Below, in pieces: positions 55,739 through 64,000 of a DNA stretch of 64,000 bases. Where the stretch lies: the NCBI RefSeq assembly GCF_040364665.1, contig NZ_BAABWX010000001.1:62001-126000 (forward strand). Direction: 5' to 3'. Source of the stretch: Cognatishimia sp. WU-CL00825 (lineage in GTDB: Bacteria; Pseudomonadota; Alphaproteobacteria; Rhodobacterales; Rhodobacteraceae). The notes beneath the pieces are model-generated. The model was not told the origin of the DNA and searched no databases. It saw only the letters and a program-made list of their open reading frames with translations. Both the position numbers and the translations under genes were made by a program. How positions within the stretch are numbered: position 1 is the stretch's first letter; the number at the start of each line of letters is the position of its first letter.

Positions 55739-56521
55739 ATGCATGATGGAAAAACATATATCGTGACTGGTGTTGCTTCCGGCATCGGTGCCGAAACAGC
55801 ACGCATCCTGAAGGAAAGCGGCGCAACAATTATCGGCGTGGACCGAAACGAGACCAACGCCGTCGATCAGTTCTACAAGGCTGATCTGGGTGATCCGTCT
55901 TCTATCGACGCGCTTGTCGAAATGTTGCCATCCGGTGTGGACGGGCTGGCCAATATCGCTGGCCTGCCGCCAACCATGCCCGCCAAAACGGTTCTGAAGG
56001 TCAACCTTTACGGGCTGCAACGCCTGACACTTGGCTGTCTACCCAAATTCGCCGATGGCGCTTCGATTGTAAACTTGGCCTCGCTGGCCGGGTTCGGCTG
56101 GGCCAACTCGCTTCCTCAAATCAAAGAGACTTTGGATTTGTCCCTGGGCGACAATCTCGACGGTTTTTGTGACGAACAGGGTCTCAGCGCGGATACCAGC
56201 GGCAGGTCCTACTTTCTGAGCAAAGAGGCGTTGATCGTCTGGACCATGGCCAATCGTTGGACCTGGCGGGATCGGGGGATCACCATGAATTGCGTCAGTC
56301 CGGGGCCAGTTGACACGCCCATCTTGGGGGATTTTCTGAAAACACTCGGCACGCGCGCCGAGGAAGACATGAAAGTCATGGATCGCCCCGGAACGCCGCA
56401 GGACGTGGCACCGGTCGTCGCATTTGCCCTGAGCGAACACGCCAAATGGTTCCGTGGCGCAAACCTGACAGCGGATGGCGGGATGTCAAACCACATCCTG
56501 TCAAACATTCACAAATTTTAA
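55739..56521 (+). CDS. SDR-family alcohol dehydrogenase (CalA/3alpha-hydroxysteroid dehydrogenase type)
   Basis: A 260-residue short-chain dehydrogenase. The cofactor motif TGVASGIGAETARIL and IGVDRN, the missing N-N-A-G (here NIAG), and the KEALIVW and MNCVSPGPVDTPIL segments resemble coniferyl-alcohol dehydrogenase (CalA) and bacterial 3alpha-hydroxysteroid dehydrogenases. The active-site tyrosine appears to lie in SYFLSKEAL, giving Tyr-x3-Lys. It could oxidise an aromatic side-chain alcohol to the aldehyde taken up by the aldehyde dehydrogenase at 50636. A 97-nt gap precedes it. Confidence 0.85.
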   Translation: MHDGKTYIVTGVASGIGAETARILKESGATIIGVDRNETNAVDQFYKADLGDPSSIDALVEMLPSGVDGLANIAGLPPTMPAKTVLKVNLYGLQRLTLGCLPKFADGASIVNLASLAGFGWANSLPQIKETLDLSLGDNLDGFCDEQGLSADTSGRSYFLSKEALIVWTMANRWTWRDRGITMNCVSPGPVDTPILGDFLKTLGTRAEEDMKVMDRPGTPQDVAPVVAFALSEHAKWFRGANLTADGGMSNHILSNIHKF

Positions 56522-56532
56522 AGGAGCTTCCA

Positions 56533-57714
56533 ATGGCAAAACTTGGTGAAGACCTCATCGGAACAAGTGGGATTGCTCCCTTTTTTAAAGTCTCGAATGC
56601 GGATGAGGTGTCGATCGACGCACCGGAAAACAGGCTGGGCGAGGCGTTGCGCACGTGGGTGCGATCCCTCAGCGGATTCCAGAAAGAGGCGCTGGTGCGC
56701 TCTGCAAAGACAGGCGACACATGGCGTCTTGTATCGGATGAGGGGCCGTATCTGAATGGGCATGACGCCGCCCCTTGTCCCTTGGCGTTCCTGTCCAGCG
56801 GGATGGTCGCAAGCTACATGAATGAGATCGTCGCGCTTGCCGATATTCAGGGTGTAGAGATCAGGAAGCTGCGTCTCATTCAAAACAACTACTACACGAT
56901 GAAAGGCTCGATGCCCAAGCGCACGATGGTCGGTGGTGCCGATCCGGTCGAATTGGTCGTAGAGATCGACTGCGACCTTGATGACGGCGCGCTGACGCAA
57001 TTCCTGATGAATGCGGTTCACGCATCGCCTTTAAACGGGCTGATGCGCGGCAAACTTGAAAGCCTCTTCAAGCTTGGCAAAAATGGCAACTCCCTGCCAA
57101 CCGCAAAGGTTGAAGAACTGGACGCACCTCTGTTCCCGGATCCTGGCAACCATTTCGCCAAGGCGAAAGAAACGTCAAGCGATCTGACCATGATGGAGCC
57201 CATCGGGCTGACGCCGAAAAAGAACGTGTCTGGCGGCACAGCCAGCGCGGCAGGCAGCCTGGCTGCAGAACAGGATCGCCGCCTGAACATCGGCGCGATT
57301 GCAGAGTTGCGAGAAGACGGCATCAAAGACATCCAGCAAATGCAATATTCACCCTATGGAACCTCGTTTAGGTTCCTCAGCTCGGAAGATGGCCGTGCGC
57401 CGGATGCCAATTCGCTCATCAGTGCCGGAATCGGGTTCTGCTTCATGACGCAATTTGGGCGGTTCGTGTCGATGCTCAAGCTTGATCTACCCGACTATCG
57501 GATCGTTCAGGATACGCATTTTGGTCTGGGCGGGGCATCAGGGGGAACTGGCAAAGCTGGCACCGCTGAACCTATTGAAACGCATGTGTATCTGCATACC
57601 AGTGAAAGCGATGAAACCGCTCAGGAAATGCTCGATATCTCCGAACAGACCTGCTTTCTGCACGCGTTTTGCCGCACAGATTTGAAGACAAAGCTGAAAA
57701 TCACGCGGGTCTAG
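56533..57714 (+). CDS. Tandem OsmC-like protein
   Basis: A 393-residue protein made of two OsmC-type halves. The first (about residues 1-180) holds HDAAPCPLAFLSSGMVASYMNEIV and EIRKLRLIQNNYYTMKGS; the second (about 260-393) holds SSEDGRAPDANSLISAGIGFCFMTQFGRF and ETHVYLHTSESDE. OsmC proteins are usually about 140 residues and act as thiol peroxidases through two cysteines. Here one cysteine per half sits in the helix (Cys in APCPLAF and in IGFCFM). A role on a reactive thiol adduct or peroxide is possible; the function is unknown. AAGGAG precedes ATG at 56533. Confidence 0.8.
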   Translation: MAKLGEDLIGTSGIAPFFKVSNADEVSIDAPENRLGEALRTWVRSLSGFQKEALVRSAKTGDTWRLVSDEGPYLNGHDAAPCPLAFLSSGMVASYMNEIVALADIQGVEIRKLRLIQNNYYTMKGSMPKRTMVGGADPVELVVEIDCDLDDGALTQFLMNAVHASPLNGLMRGKLESLFKLGKNGNSLPTAKVEELDAPLFPDPGNHFAKAKETSSDLTMMEPIGLTPKKNVSGGTASAAGSLAAEQDRRLNIGAIAELREDGIKDIQQMQYSPYGTSFRFLSSEDGRAPDANSLISAGIGFCFMTQFGRFVSMLKLDLPDYRIVQDTHFGLGGASGGTGKAGTAEPIETHVYLHTSESDETAQEMLDISEQTCFLHAFCRTDLKTKLKITRV

Positions 57715-57759
57715 TTGACTGACAGCACGCCGAAATCGTCACCCAAACAAGGAACGAAA

Positions 57760-58593
57760 ATGACAAACCCCTGCATCATCTGCGTCGCCATCACGGGATC
57801 GTTGCCGACAAAAGCGGACAATCCAGCTGTGCCCATTTCAATTGCGGAACAAGTGGAAAGCACCCAGGAGGCGTTTGAAGCAGGGGCAACAATTTGCCAC
57901 GCGCATGTGCGCAATCCCGATCAATCTCCCAGTTCAGATCCCGAGAAGTTCAGCCGACTTAAGGAAGGTTTGGAAAAGCACTGCCCGGGGATGATCATCC
58001 AGTTTTCCACCGGCGGGCGTTCGGGCGCGGGTCAAGAGCGTGGCGGAATGCTTGCATTGAAACCAGACATGGCATCCTTGTCTGTCGGATCAACCAATTT
58101 CCCGACACGGGTTTATGAAAATCCTCCTGCCCTGGTGGACTGGCTTGCGGGCGAGATGAAAAGCCATGGGATCAAAGCTGAAGTCGAAGCATTTGACCTG
58201 AGCCATATTTTTCGCGCAGCCCAGATGCACCGGGAAGGTTTGATTTCGGGGCTTCCTTATGTGCAATTCGTGATGGGGGTTAAAAACGCGATGCCTGCAG
58301 ATCGCGAGGTTTTTGATTTCTACGTCGCGACCACTAAGCGTCTGTTCGGTGAAAAAACACCGTGGTGTGCGGCGGGTATTGGACCCAACCAGATTACCCT
58401 GAATGATTGGGCAATTTCATCTGGTGGGCATGCAAGGACCGGACTAGAAGACAACGTTAGGCTTGATCGGACAACTCTGGCACCATCCAACGCCGCCTTA
58501 GTTCAACGCGTCGTGCAACTGTGCGAATCCTACGGACGCTCCGTGGCATCAACCAGCGAAGCGCGCGAGATCCTTGGATTGACCACCCTTTGA
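57760..58593 (+). CDS. BKACE-family beta-keto acid cleavage enzyme (DUF849)
   Basis: A 277-residue zinc enzyme of the 3-keto-5-aminohexanoate cleavage family. The zinc ligands His47 and His49 lie in ICHAHVRN; the FSTGGRSG segment and the E-x-E-A-F-D segment (KAEVEAFDL) are also typical. The family condenses a beta-keto acid with acetyl-CoA to give acetoacetate and a new acyl-CoA. In this operon the obvious beta-keto acid is 3-oxoadipate from maleylacetate reductase, which would yield succinyl-CoA. That substrate is inferred from context. ATG at 57760 with AAGGA is chosen over an upstream TTG. Confidence 0.9.
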   Translation: MTNPCIICVAITGSLPTKADNPAVPISIAEQVESTQEAFEAGATICHAHVRNPDQSPSSDPEKFSRLKEGLEKHCPGMIIQFSTGGRSGAGQERGGMLALKPDMASLSVGSTNFPTRVYENPPALVDWLAGEMKSHGIKAEVEAFDLSHIFRAAQMHREGLISGLPYVQFVMGVKNAMPADREVFDFYVATTKRLFGEKTPWCAAGIGPNQITLNDWAISSGGHARTGLEDNVRLDRTTLAPSNAALVQRVVQLCESYGRSVASTSEAREILGLTTL

Positions 58594-58777
58594 CAACAAA
58601 CCCATGGTTCCCAAATAGGCCGGCCTCATCCTTGCCGGTCGTCAATATTCAAGTTGGCCGATCACCTGCGAACCAAAAAATTGGATCAATGGACCCCGCC
58701 GGCTCCTATCAGGACCAGAAGCCAATCCGAGCTGTGCGCTCACATGGGGAAGGTAGCATTGCCATGTCATCAAAAAA

Positions 58778-58813
58778 ACAGGGCTTCATGCATATTCCGC
58801 GAACTGGCGCTTT
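58778..58813 (+). repeat. Right copy of the imperfect direct repeat flanking the aromatic island
   Basis: It shares TCATGC, ATTCC and AACTGGCGCTTT with 46375-46410 in the same order and orientation. It lies in the 274-nt gap between the BKACE gene and ureG, which otherwise holds no gene I can support. A short inverted repeat (GCGAAC/GTTCGC) overlaps its right end at 58799-58819. Confidence 0.45.
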
Positions 58814-58867
58814 GTTCGCATGCTTGATCTTAACCAAACCCAACTTGACCTAGTCTGATGCCACATC

Positions 58868-59494
58868 TCAAGCGACGACATTTTCCAGACCAGCCTGCAA
58901 CAACAACTCTTGCACCACCGCATCCACACCATCCCGTATCTTTAGGTTGGTAAACAGAAACGGCCGTCCGCCGCGCATTTTTTCTGCATCGCGCGCCATG
59001 ACCTCCAGCGACGCCCCGACATAGGGCGCAAGGTCGATCTTGTTGATGATCAGCACATCAGAGCGCGTCAGGGCAGGGCCGCCTTTGCGCGGAATTTCTT
59101 CGCCCGCCGCCACATCAATCACATAGACCGTGATGTCGGCCAATTCGGGGCTAAAGGTGGCCGACAGATTGTCGCCACCACTTTCGATTAAGATAATCTC
59201 AACCTCTGGATGGCGTTGCTGCATCTCAGCGACAGCCGCCAAGTTGATCGAGGCATCCTCGCGAATGGCCGTATGCGGGCAGCCGCCGGTTTCCACGCCA
59301 ATGATACGATCACCGGGCAGAATTTGCATGCGTACCAGCGCCTCGGCATCTTCTTGGGTGTAAATGTCGTTGGTGATCACTCCGATCGAGAAGTGATCTT
59401 TCAAAGCCTCTGACAGACGTGCGGTCAAGGTGGTTTTACCAGCCCCGACGGGGCCGCCAATGCCAATGCGCAAAGGGCCGTTCATTTTGGTCAT
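58868..59494 (-). CDS. ureG: UreG, GTPase for urease nickel insertion
   Basis: A 208-residue SIMIBI-class GTPase with P-loop GGPVGAGKT, the Cys-Pro-His nickel motif in ETGGCPHTA, the switch region [11 protein letters not shown] and base-recognition NKID. It delivers nickel with UreD and UreF to apo-urease. It overlaps ureF by 4 nt and is the last gene of the operon. Confidence 0.98.
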   Translation of the reverse strand: MTKMNGPLRIGIGGPVGAGKTTLTARLSEALKDHFSIGVITNDIYTQEDAEALVRMQILPGDRIIGVETGGCPHTAIREDASINLAAVAEMQQRHPEVEIILIESGGDNLSATFSPELADITVYVIDVAAGEEIPRKGGPALTRSDVLIINKIDLAPYVGASLEVMARDAEKMRGGRPFLFTNLKIRDGVDAVVQELLLQAGLENVVA

Positions 59495-60150
59495 GATTGA
59501 AAAAGCCTTGGTTCCAGTGTTTCGTGCTGCATTGCGGCAATATCAGACAGAAACGCCGAGCTGCTGATATCGGTTGGGTCGATGTTTGCTGCGATCTGCG
59601 CCACCTCGACACAGGCAGGGCCAAGCTGCGCTAGCACTCGCTGTGCCGCGGTCTGTCCCAGGGGCATCAACCGTTGCGCCGCCGCCGTCAGGTTTGACAA
59701 GAAAGCCTGCAAATACAGGGTTACCGCCGCCTCGGGGTCAAGTTTTACCAGCTGCGCGGCATGGCCCAGGGCAACGGGGAACACATGGGGCGCAAGCGTC
59801 AGGCCCCAAACCTCTGCAGTCACCCGCACAAAGGCCGCGCCTTGGCGCTCGCTTTCGCGCAACCGTTCGCGCGCCGGCGCAAAGGCGCGTGCCATTGCGT
59901 CCAAATCTTGCACTGCCGCGGCGTCCGGGGCGCGATAGGCGCACCAAATCCAAGCCGCATCAGATTTGCCGCTGCCATGGCGCAAAATATCGCCCAGCCA
60001 GGCCTGCAAACTTGCCGCATCCGACACCCACCCCTTGGCAATCGCGCTTTCCAACCCGTGGGAAAAGGCAAATCCCCCCACGGGATAGGCAGGTGACAAC
60101 CATTGCGTCAGGGTCAAAAGCCGTGGATCCATTGCAGCACTAGTGGGCAT
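59491..60150 (-). CDS. ureF: UreF, urease accessory protein
   Basis: A 219-residue helical accessory protein with the conserved start [23 protein letters not shown] and the [20 protein letters not shown] segment. It works with UreD and UreG in nickel loading. The start is uncertain: ATG at 60150 (overlapping ureE by 11 nt) or ATG at 60132. I chose 60150. Frame extends further to 60195 without support. Confidence 0.94.
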   Translation of the reverse strand: MPTSAAMDPRLLTLTQWLSPAYPVGGFAFSHGLESAIAKGWVSDAASLQAWLGDILRHGSGKSDAAWIWCAYRAPDAAAVQDLDAMARAFAPARERLRESERQGAAFVRVTAEVWGLTLAPHVFPVALGHAAQLVKLDPEAAVTLYLQAFLSNLTAAAQRLMPLGQTAAQRVLAQLGPACVEVAQIAANIDPTDISSSAFLSDIAAMQHETLEPRLFQS

Positions 60151-60610
60151 GGGCCGTCGCCACATGTTCGTGACTATGGGTGCGCCCATGGCCATAGGCC
60201 CCCCCTTCGGGGGTGAACGGTTCGACAGCCTCGGTTACGGTTGCGCCAAGATGCTCCAACATATGGCGAATAACCCCGTCGCGTTGGATCACCAACCGCG
60301 CCGCTTCGATCTGACATGGCGTATGACGGTTGCCAATATGCCAAGCCAACCGGTGCAGGCTGGCCCCGGTGACAATCAAAACATCTTCGGCCGCCGCCCG
60401 GATTTCCACCCGGCGCCCATCGGCCAATTCCAGCGTATCACCGTGATTCAGCGATGTGGTTTGTTCCAGATCCACCACAAAAGCCCAGCCGCCGCTGGTC
60501 ACCAGTCGTTTGCGTCGCAAAAAGCGCCCATCATAATCCAACGTCACAAAAGCCTCGGCGGCCCCATGGCTATGACGATGCAGTTTCTGCGCAAGGGGAA
60601 GGTCAGTCAT
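60140..60610 (-). CDS. ureE: UreE, nickel metallochaperone
   Basis: A 156-residue nickel-binding chaperone with the conserved WHIGNRHTPCQIE histidine site and a C-terminal histidine-rich tail ([18 protein letters not shown]) that binds extra nickel. It starts 9 nt after ureC and overlaps ureF. Confidence 0.96.
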   Translation of the reverse strand: MTDLPLAQKLHRHSHGAAEAFVTLDYDGRFLRRKRLVTSGGWAFVVDLEQTTSLNHGDTLELADGRRVEIRAAAEDVLIVTGASLHRLAWHIGNRHTPCQIEAARLVIQRDGVIRHMLEHLGATVTEAVEPFTPEGGAYGHGRTHSHEHVATAHAH

Positions 60611-60619
60611 ATATTGGCC

Positions 60620-62332
60620 TCAAAACATAAAGTAACGCTGCGCCATCGGCAGCTCTGTGGCCGGCTGGCAGGTTAACAATTCCCCATCCGCGCGTACCTC
60701 ATAGGTTTCCGGGTGCACTTCGACCTGCGGCGTCGCACTGTTCAACTTCAGGTCCCGTTTGCCGATATTTCGGGTGTTTTGCACAGCCACGGTTTGCTTG
60801 GCCAAGCCCAGCTTGTCGCGCAGCCCGTCCGCCTGCGCCGCACCCGAAACAAAGGTCACCGCTGAATTCTCCACACTGCGCCCAAAGGCCCCAAACATCG
60901 GGCGTGAATAGACCGGTTGTGGTGTCGGGATCGACGCATTTGGATCGCCCATCTGCGCCATGGCAATAGTGCCCCCAAGCAAAACCATCTCGGGTTTGAC
61001 GCCAAAAAACGCCGGATCCCACAAAACCAGATCCGCTCGTTTGCCCTCGGCAATGCTGCCAATTTCGTGGCTTAACCCATGGGCGATTGCCGGATTGATA
61101 GTGTATTTCGCAATATAGCGCCGCACCCGGAAATTGTCGTTCTCGCCGACCTCCTCGGCCAAACGCCCGCGCTGTTTCTTCATCTTATCAGCGGTTTGCC
61201 AGGTGCGGATCAATACCTCAGCTACGCGCCCCATCGCCTGACTGTCAGAGGCGATAATGCTAAACGCGCCCATATCATGCAGAATATCCTCGGCAGCAAT
61301 GGTTTCACGCCTGATACGGCTTTCCGCGAATGCCACGTCCTCGGGGATCGATTTGTCCAGATGGTGACAGACCATCAACATATCCAGATGCTCTTCGATG
61401 GTGTTCACCGTAAAGGGCCGCGTCGGGTTTGTTGACGATGGCAGAACATGCTCTTCGCCACAGATTTTGATAATGTCAGGCGCATGGCCACCGCCCGCAC
61501 CCTCGGTGTGAAACGCATGGATAGTCCGACCCTTCATCGCGCCAACCGTATGCTCGACAAAACCTGACTCATTTAACGTGTCGGTGTGGATCATCACCTG
61601 CACATCCATGGCGTCCGCCACCGACAGGCAGCAATCAATCGCTGCTGGGGTCGTGCCCCAATCCTCGTGCAGCTTTAACGCGCAAGCCCCGCCCAAAATC
61701 TGTTCTTCTAATGCGGCGGGCAAGCTGGCATTGCCCTTGCCCGCAAAGGCCAGGTTCATCGGAAAGGCATCTGCGGCCTGCATCATGCGACCAAGGTGCC
61801 AGGCACCGGGGGTACAGGTGGTGGCCAAAGTGCCATGGGCTGGCCCGGTGCCTCCGCCCAGCATGGTTGTTAAACCGCTGTGCAGCGCGTCATCAATCTG
61901 TTGCGGGCAAATGAAATGGATATGGCTGTCAAACCCACCAGCGGTCAAAATCCGACCCTCGCCAGCAATCACCTCGGTGCCGGGGCCGACAATGATATCA
62001 ACGTTTGGCTGGGTATCAGGATTGCCGGCCTTGCCAACCTTATGAATACGCCCATCGCGCAGGCCGACGTCGGCCTTAAAAATCCCCGTATGATCGACGA
62101 TCAAAGCATTGGTGATCACCGTATCCACGGCCCCCGCCGCACGGGTGACCTGCGATTGCCCCATGCCATCGCGGATCACTTTGCCGCCGCCAAACTTGAC
62201 CTCTTCGCCATAAGGCCCGGTCAGGTCACGCTCGACCTCGATGATCAGGTCGGTGTCTGCAAGCCGCAGTTTGTCACCCACAGTGGGGCCAAACATCGCC
62301 GCATAGTCAGCTCGTTTAATGGTTGCTGGCAT
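60620..62332 (-). CDS. ureC: UreC, urease alpha (catalytic) subunit
   Basis: A 570-residue nickel amidohydrolase that hydrolyses urea to ammonia and carbamate. The first nickel histidines are in [12 protein letters not shown], the carbamylated lysine in [10 protein letters not shown], and the flap region with the catalytic histidine in [10 protein letters not shown]. Length matches the family. The start shares one base with the ureB stop (TAATG). It lies inside the seven-gene urease operon. Confidence 0.99.
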   Translation of the reverse strand: MPATIKRADYAAMFGPTVGDKLRLADTDLIIEVERDLTGPYGEEVKFGGGKVIRDGMGQSQVTRAAGAVDTVITNALIVDHTGIFKADVGLRDGRIHKVGKAGNPDTQPNVDIIVGPGTEVIAGEGRILTAGGFDSHIHFICPQQIDDALHSGLTTMLGGGTGPAHGTLATTCTPGAWHLGRMMQAADAFPMNLAFAGKGNASLPAALEEQILGGACALKLHEDWGTTPAAIDCCLSVADAMDVQVMIHTDTLNESGFVEHTVGAMKGRTIHAFHTEGAGGGHAPDIIKICGEEHVLPSSTNPTRPFTVNTIEEHLDMLMVCHHLDKSIPEDVAFAESRIRRETIAAEDILHDMGAFSIIASDSQAMGRVAEVLIRTWQTADKMKKQRGRLAEEVGENDNFRVRRYIAKYTINPAIAHGLSHEIGSIAEGKRADLVLWDPAFFGVKPEMVLLGGTIAMAQMGDPNASIPTPQPVYSRPMFGAFGRSVENSAVTFVSGAAQADGLRDKLGLAKQTVAVQNTRNIGKRDLKLNSATPQVEVHPETYEVRADGELLTCQPATELPMAQRYFMF

Positions 62333-62637
62333 TACAACGCCCCCATGACTTTTTGATTAAACCCATAAACGCGACGCGCGCCCGAAATCGGGATCAGCTG
62401 CACTTCGCGACGCTGGCCCGGTTCAAAGCGCACCGCCGTGCCTGACGCGATATCCAGCCGCAGGCCATAGGCCGCATCCCGGTCAAATTCCAACGCAGGG
62501 TTGGTTTCTGCGAAATGATAATGACTGCCCACTTGCACCGGGCGGTCGCCGGTGTTGGCCACCATCAGCGTGATTGCCTCGGAGCCTTCGTTCAGCACCA
62601 AATCGCCCTCGGCGGCAAAGACCTCTCCGGGGATCAT
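62332..62637 (-). CDS. ureB: UreB, urease beta subunit
   Basis: A 101-residue beta subunit opening with MIPGEV and containing [21 protein letters not shown], the standard UreB pattern. It forms the (UreABC)3 enzyme with UreA and UreC. Its ATG overlaps the TGA of a small upstream ORF (ATGA), implying co-translation. Confidence 0.98.
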   Translation of the reverse strand: MIPGEVFAAEGDLVLNEGSEAITLMVANTGDRPVQVGSHYHFAETNPALEFDRDAAYGLRLDIASGTAVRFEPGQRREVQLIPISGARRVYGFNQKVMGAL

Positions 62638-62798
62638 TTGCCAGAGGTCCGCAGGGCAACCACCGCCACAACCGCAATAGCAGCCAGACCCAGCATGATA
62701 TTTTCTGTGCCATGCGGCGCAACATGCGCACCGCTATGAGCCAAGGCAGGCGCGGCAACAATGGAAAGGGGCAGGGCGATCTTTAGGGCGAATTTCAT
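62634..62798 (-). CDS. Small histidine-containing membrane or secreted protein between ureA and ureB
   Basis: A 54-residue ORF with a clean signal peptide ([20 protein letters not shown], cleavage after ALA), then [13 protein letters not shown] with three histidines, then a hydrophobic segment ([16 protein letters not shown]) and a short basic tail. It lies 12 nt after ureA and its TGA overlaps the ureB ATG. The ribosome site is AGGAGA. The H-x3-H-x3-H spacing in the mature start is suggestive of metal binding, perhaps nickel, as in the histidine-rich N-termini of HupE/UreJ permeases. No function is established. Confidence 0.82.
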   Translation of the reverse strand: MKFALKIALPLSIVAAPALAHSGAHVAPHGTENIMLGLAAIAVVAVVALRTSGK

Positions 62799-62810
62799 GG
62801 ATAGGTCTCC

Positions 62811-63113
62811 TTAGCGAATGGGGTTGTGAACGGTGACAAGTTTGGTGCCATCCGGAAAGGTGGCTTCGACCTGCACGTCGTGGATCATTTCGGCAATGCC
62901 GGCCATGCATTGGTCACGGCGCACCACTTCGGCGCCCGCTTCCATCATGTCAGCCACCGATCGGCCGTCGCGCGCGCCTTCGACCACAGCATCGGTGATC
63001 AGGGCTATGGCTTCTGGGTGGTTTAACTTCACGCCCCGCGCCAAGCGTTTGCGCGCCACCTCAGCGGCCATCGCCACCAGCAATTTGTCTTTTTCCCTAG
63101 GGGTCAGGTTCAT
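62811..63113 (-). CDS. ureA: UreA, urease gamma subunit
   Basis: A 100-residue gamma subunit, opening [20 protein letters not shown] and containing [10 protein letters not shown] and [20 protein letters not shown], which is diagnostic. It ends 12 nt before the small ORF and starts 4 nt after ureD. Confidence 0.99.
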   Translation of the reverse strand: MNLTPREKDKLLVAMAAEVARKRLARGVKLNHPEAIALITDAVVEGARDGRSVADMMEAGAEVVRRDQCMAGIAEMIHDVQVEATFPDGTKLVTVHNPIR

Positions 63114-63117
63114 CTTT

Positions 63118-63924
63118 TTAAAGTCTCCACGAGGTTGGAAGGCTGTTATCTGTCAATCGGTTCAACACTGGCACCAGGGTTTGGCGCAGGGCAAAGCTGT
63201 CTTGCGCCACCAGGCGCATCACCAGAACATCAGGCTGCAACAGGCTGACACCGCCAGTCTGGGGCATCAGCATTTGTAAGGGTTTCAAATGGGCCTCGGC
63301 ATTGGGGGCCACATAGATCAGGCTCGCCATGGCACCGCCGCCTTGGGCGGTGGCCAATTTGGCCAGATGCGCCACGCTGTCGCCGGTCAGATCCAGCCCG
63401 TCCATATACAGCGGCGTGCCCTCGCGGCGAATTGCGATGCGGTCCTTAAAGGCGATCTGCGTCAGTTGCTCGCCCATGGCCGCGCGGCCAAAGACAATCG
63501 GTTCAACGGCCAAGAACTGCGCCTCTGCTTGCAAATCAACGCTTAGGGACCGCGACAGGGCGCTGCCGTCAAACAAGATCATTTCTTGCGGCAACCAATG
63601 CAGGCTGGCACCCGCCTCAACAGTAAGCTCTGTGTGCAGCTCTGCTTGTCCACTGTCGGCACGATAGGCGCGTTCAGCTGCCTGCGTGGTGCAGCTAAGG
63701 TGGCTGTTTTGTCCGGCAATACAGGTGATATCAATCTTGTCGCCGCCGGTTAAGCCACCGGATGTGTTGATTAAAATGGCCTGCACGTCAGATCCGCGTG
63801 CAAACAGTGCCTTCATCGCACCAGAGCTGCGAAACCGGTCTAAACCACTGCCGGCTCCAACCGGTTTGGTCGTCAAGATCAACGCGCCCTTGGTGCGTGG
63901 CACCGCTGTGATGTCATCTGACAC
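63118..63924 (-). CDS. ureD: UreD (UreH), urease accessory scaffold protein
   Basis: A 268-residue accessory protein with [29 protein letters not shown] and [14 protein letters not shown], all conserved in UreD. It binds apo-urease and UreF/UreG. The start is GTG at 63924 with no obvious ribosome site, so it may be translated through coupling to an upstream gene or start a few codons later. It is the first urease gene. Confidence 0.95.
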   Translation of the reverse strand: MSDDITAVPRTKGALILTTKPVGAGSGLDRFRSSGAMKALFARGSDVQAILINTSGGLTGGDKIDITCIAGQNSHLSCTTQAAERAYRADSGQAELHTELTVEAGASLHWLPQEMILFDGSALSRSLSVDLQAEAQFLAVEPIVFGRAAMGEQLTQIAFKDRIAIRREGTPLYMDGLDLTGDSVAHLAKLATAQGGGAMASLIYVAPNAEAHLKPLQMLMPQTGGVSLLQPDVLVMRLVAQDSFALRQTLVPVLNRLTDNSLPTSWRL

Positions 63925-63963
63925 TTTATGGGGGGGCAGGGCGTTGATGGCAGATCTCCGGTT

Positions 63964-64000
63964 TTATGTTTCTGCCTCATACTTCATCAGCAAGACCGTG
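63964..64000 (-). CDS. 3' end of a gene upstream of ureD (partial)
   Basis: On the minus strand an open frame from the right edge ends in TAA at 63964-63966, leaving 11 visible codons (TVLLMKYEAET). In related bacteria the genes before ureD often encode a urea ABC importer, but this fragment is too short to identify. Confidence 0.3.
   Translation of the reverse strand, partial: TVLLMKYEAET

Noticed and set aside
58521..58853. A 110-residue plus-strand frame overlapping the end of the BKACE gene
   Set aside because: It overlaps a well-supported gene in another frame and its non-overlapping part has no recognisable motif.
63925..63963. An earlier start for ureD using upstream in-frame sequence
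   Set aside because: The frame does not continue with a better start, and the region contains the end of another open frame.
1..64000. tRNA, rRNA, CRISPR arrays, prophage, intact insertion sequences or riboswitches
   Set aside because: I looked for these and saw no cloverleaf, repeat-spacer array, transposase or phage gene, or recognisable riboswitch core that I could support.

Overview
The window looks like chromosome or chromid DNA from a marine alphaproteobacterium of the Roseobacter group (Rhodobacterales). The evidence is moderate GC, Tat-exported denitrification enzymes in the Paracoccus gene order, many high-affinity ABC and TRAP importers, a DUF1989-GcvT fusion, choline sulfatase and a complete urease cluster. 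I see no rRNA, tRNA, CRISPR array, phage or intact insertion sequence. Most genes sit in tight operons with 1-4 nt stop/start overlaps.

Layout. (1) 278-9746, minus strand: nosCRZDFYLX, the nitrous oxide reductase operon, plus a monohaem cytochrome c gene at its end; an FNR/Nnr-type box lies upstream of nosC and a hairpin terminator lies beyond the cytochrome gene. (2) 9927-17008: a LacI-type regulator divergent from a DUF1989-GcvT fusion enzyme and a glycine-betaine-type ABC importer (proX, proV, proW); two TGTAACC(A/G)GTTACA operators lie between them. (3) 17124-25394: an FCD-type GntR regulator divergent from an enolase-superfamily sugar-acid dehydratase and a five-gene Dpp/Opp-type importer. 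(4) 25449-38074: kdgK with its GntR regulator, a GMC oxidoreductase, an aldehyde dehydrogenase, a YtfQRT-YjfF sugar importer, a second enolase-superfamily enzyme, a zinc alcohol dehydrogenase and a KduD-like SDR; this is a sugar and sugar-acid catabolic region. (5) 38075-40659: a LysR regulator and choline sulfatase. (6) 40929-46293: a Crp/Fnr regulator and the periplasmic nitrate reductase operon napEFDABC, with a strong FNR/Nnr box and a strong terminator. (7) 46866-58593: an aromatic-catabolism island made of two divergent operons. One holds gntR, aldehyde dehydrogenase, a SnoaL-like protein and a TRAP importer. The other holds maleylacetate reductase, hydroxyquinol 1,2-dioxygenase, a flavin reductase, a CalA-like SDR, a tandem OsmC protein and a BKACE enzyme. 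(8) 58868-63924: the urease operon ureDA-(small ORF)-BCEFG.

How the parts work together. Nap reduces nitrate to nitrite and Nos reduces N2O to N2, so this window holds the first and last steps of denitrification, both apparently under FNR/Nnr-type control. Choline sulfate, betaine-like compounds and urea would supply carbon and nitrogen. The sugar-acid regions would feed 2-keto-3-deoxy acids to KdgK.

The most novel candidate is the aromatic island. It appears to end the hydroxyquinol route with a beta-keto acid cleavage enzyme (3-oxoadipate plus acetyl-CoA to succinyl-CoA plus acetoacetate) in place of the usual CoA transferase and thiolase. It carries three copies of one operator between its divergent operons and is bracketed by a short imperfect direct repeat. 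The second candidate is the DUF1989-GcvT fusion with its betaine-type importer. The third is a 54-residue histidine-containing membrane or secreted protein encoded between ureA and ureB.
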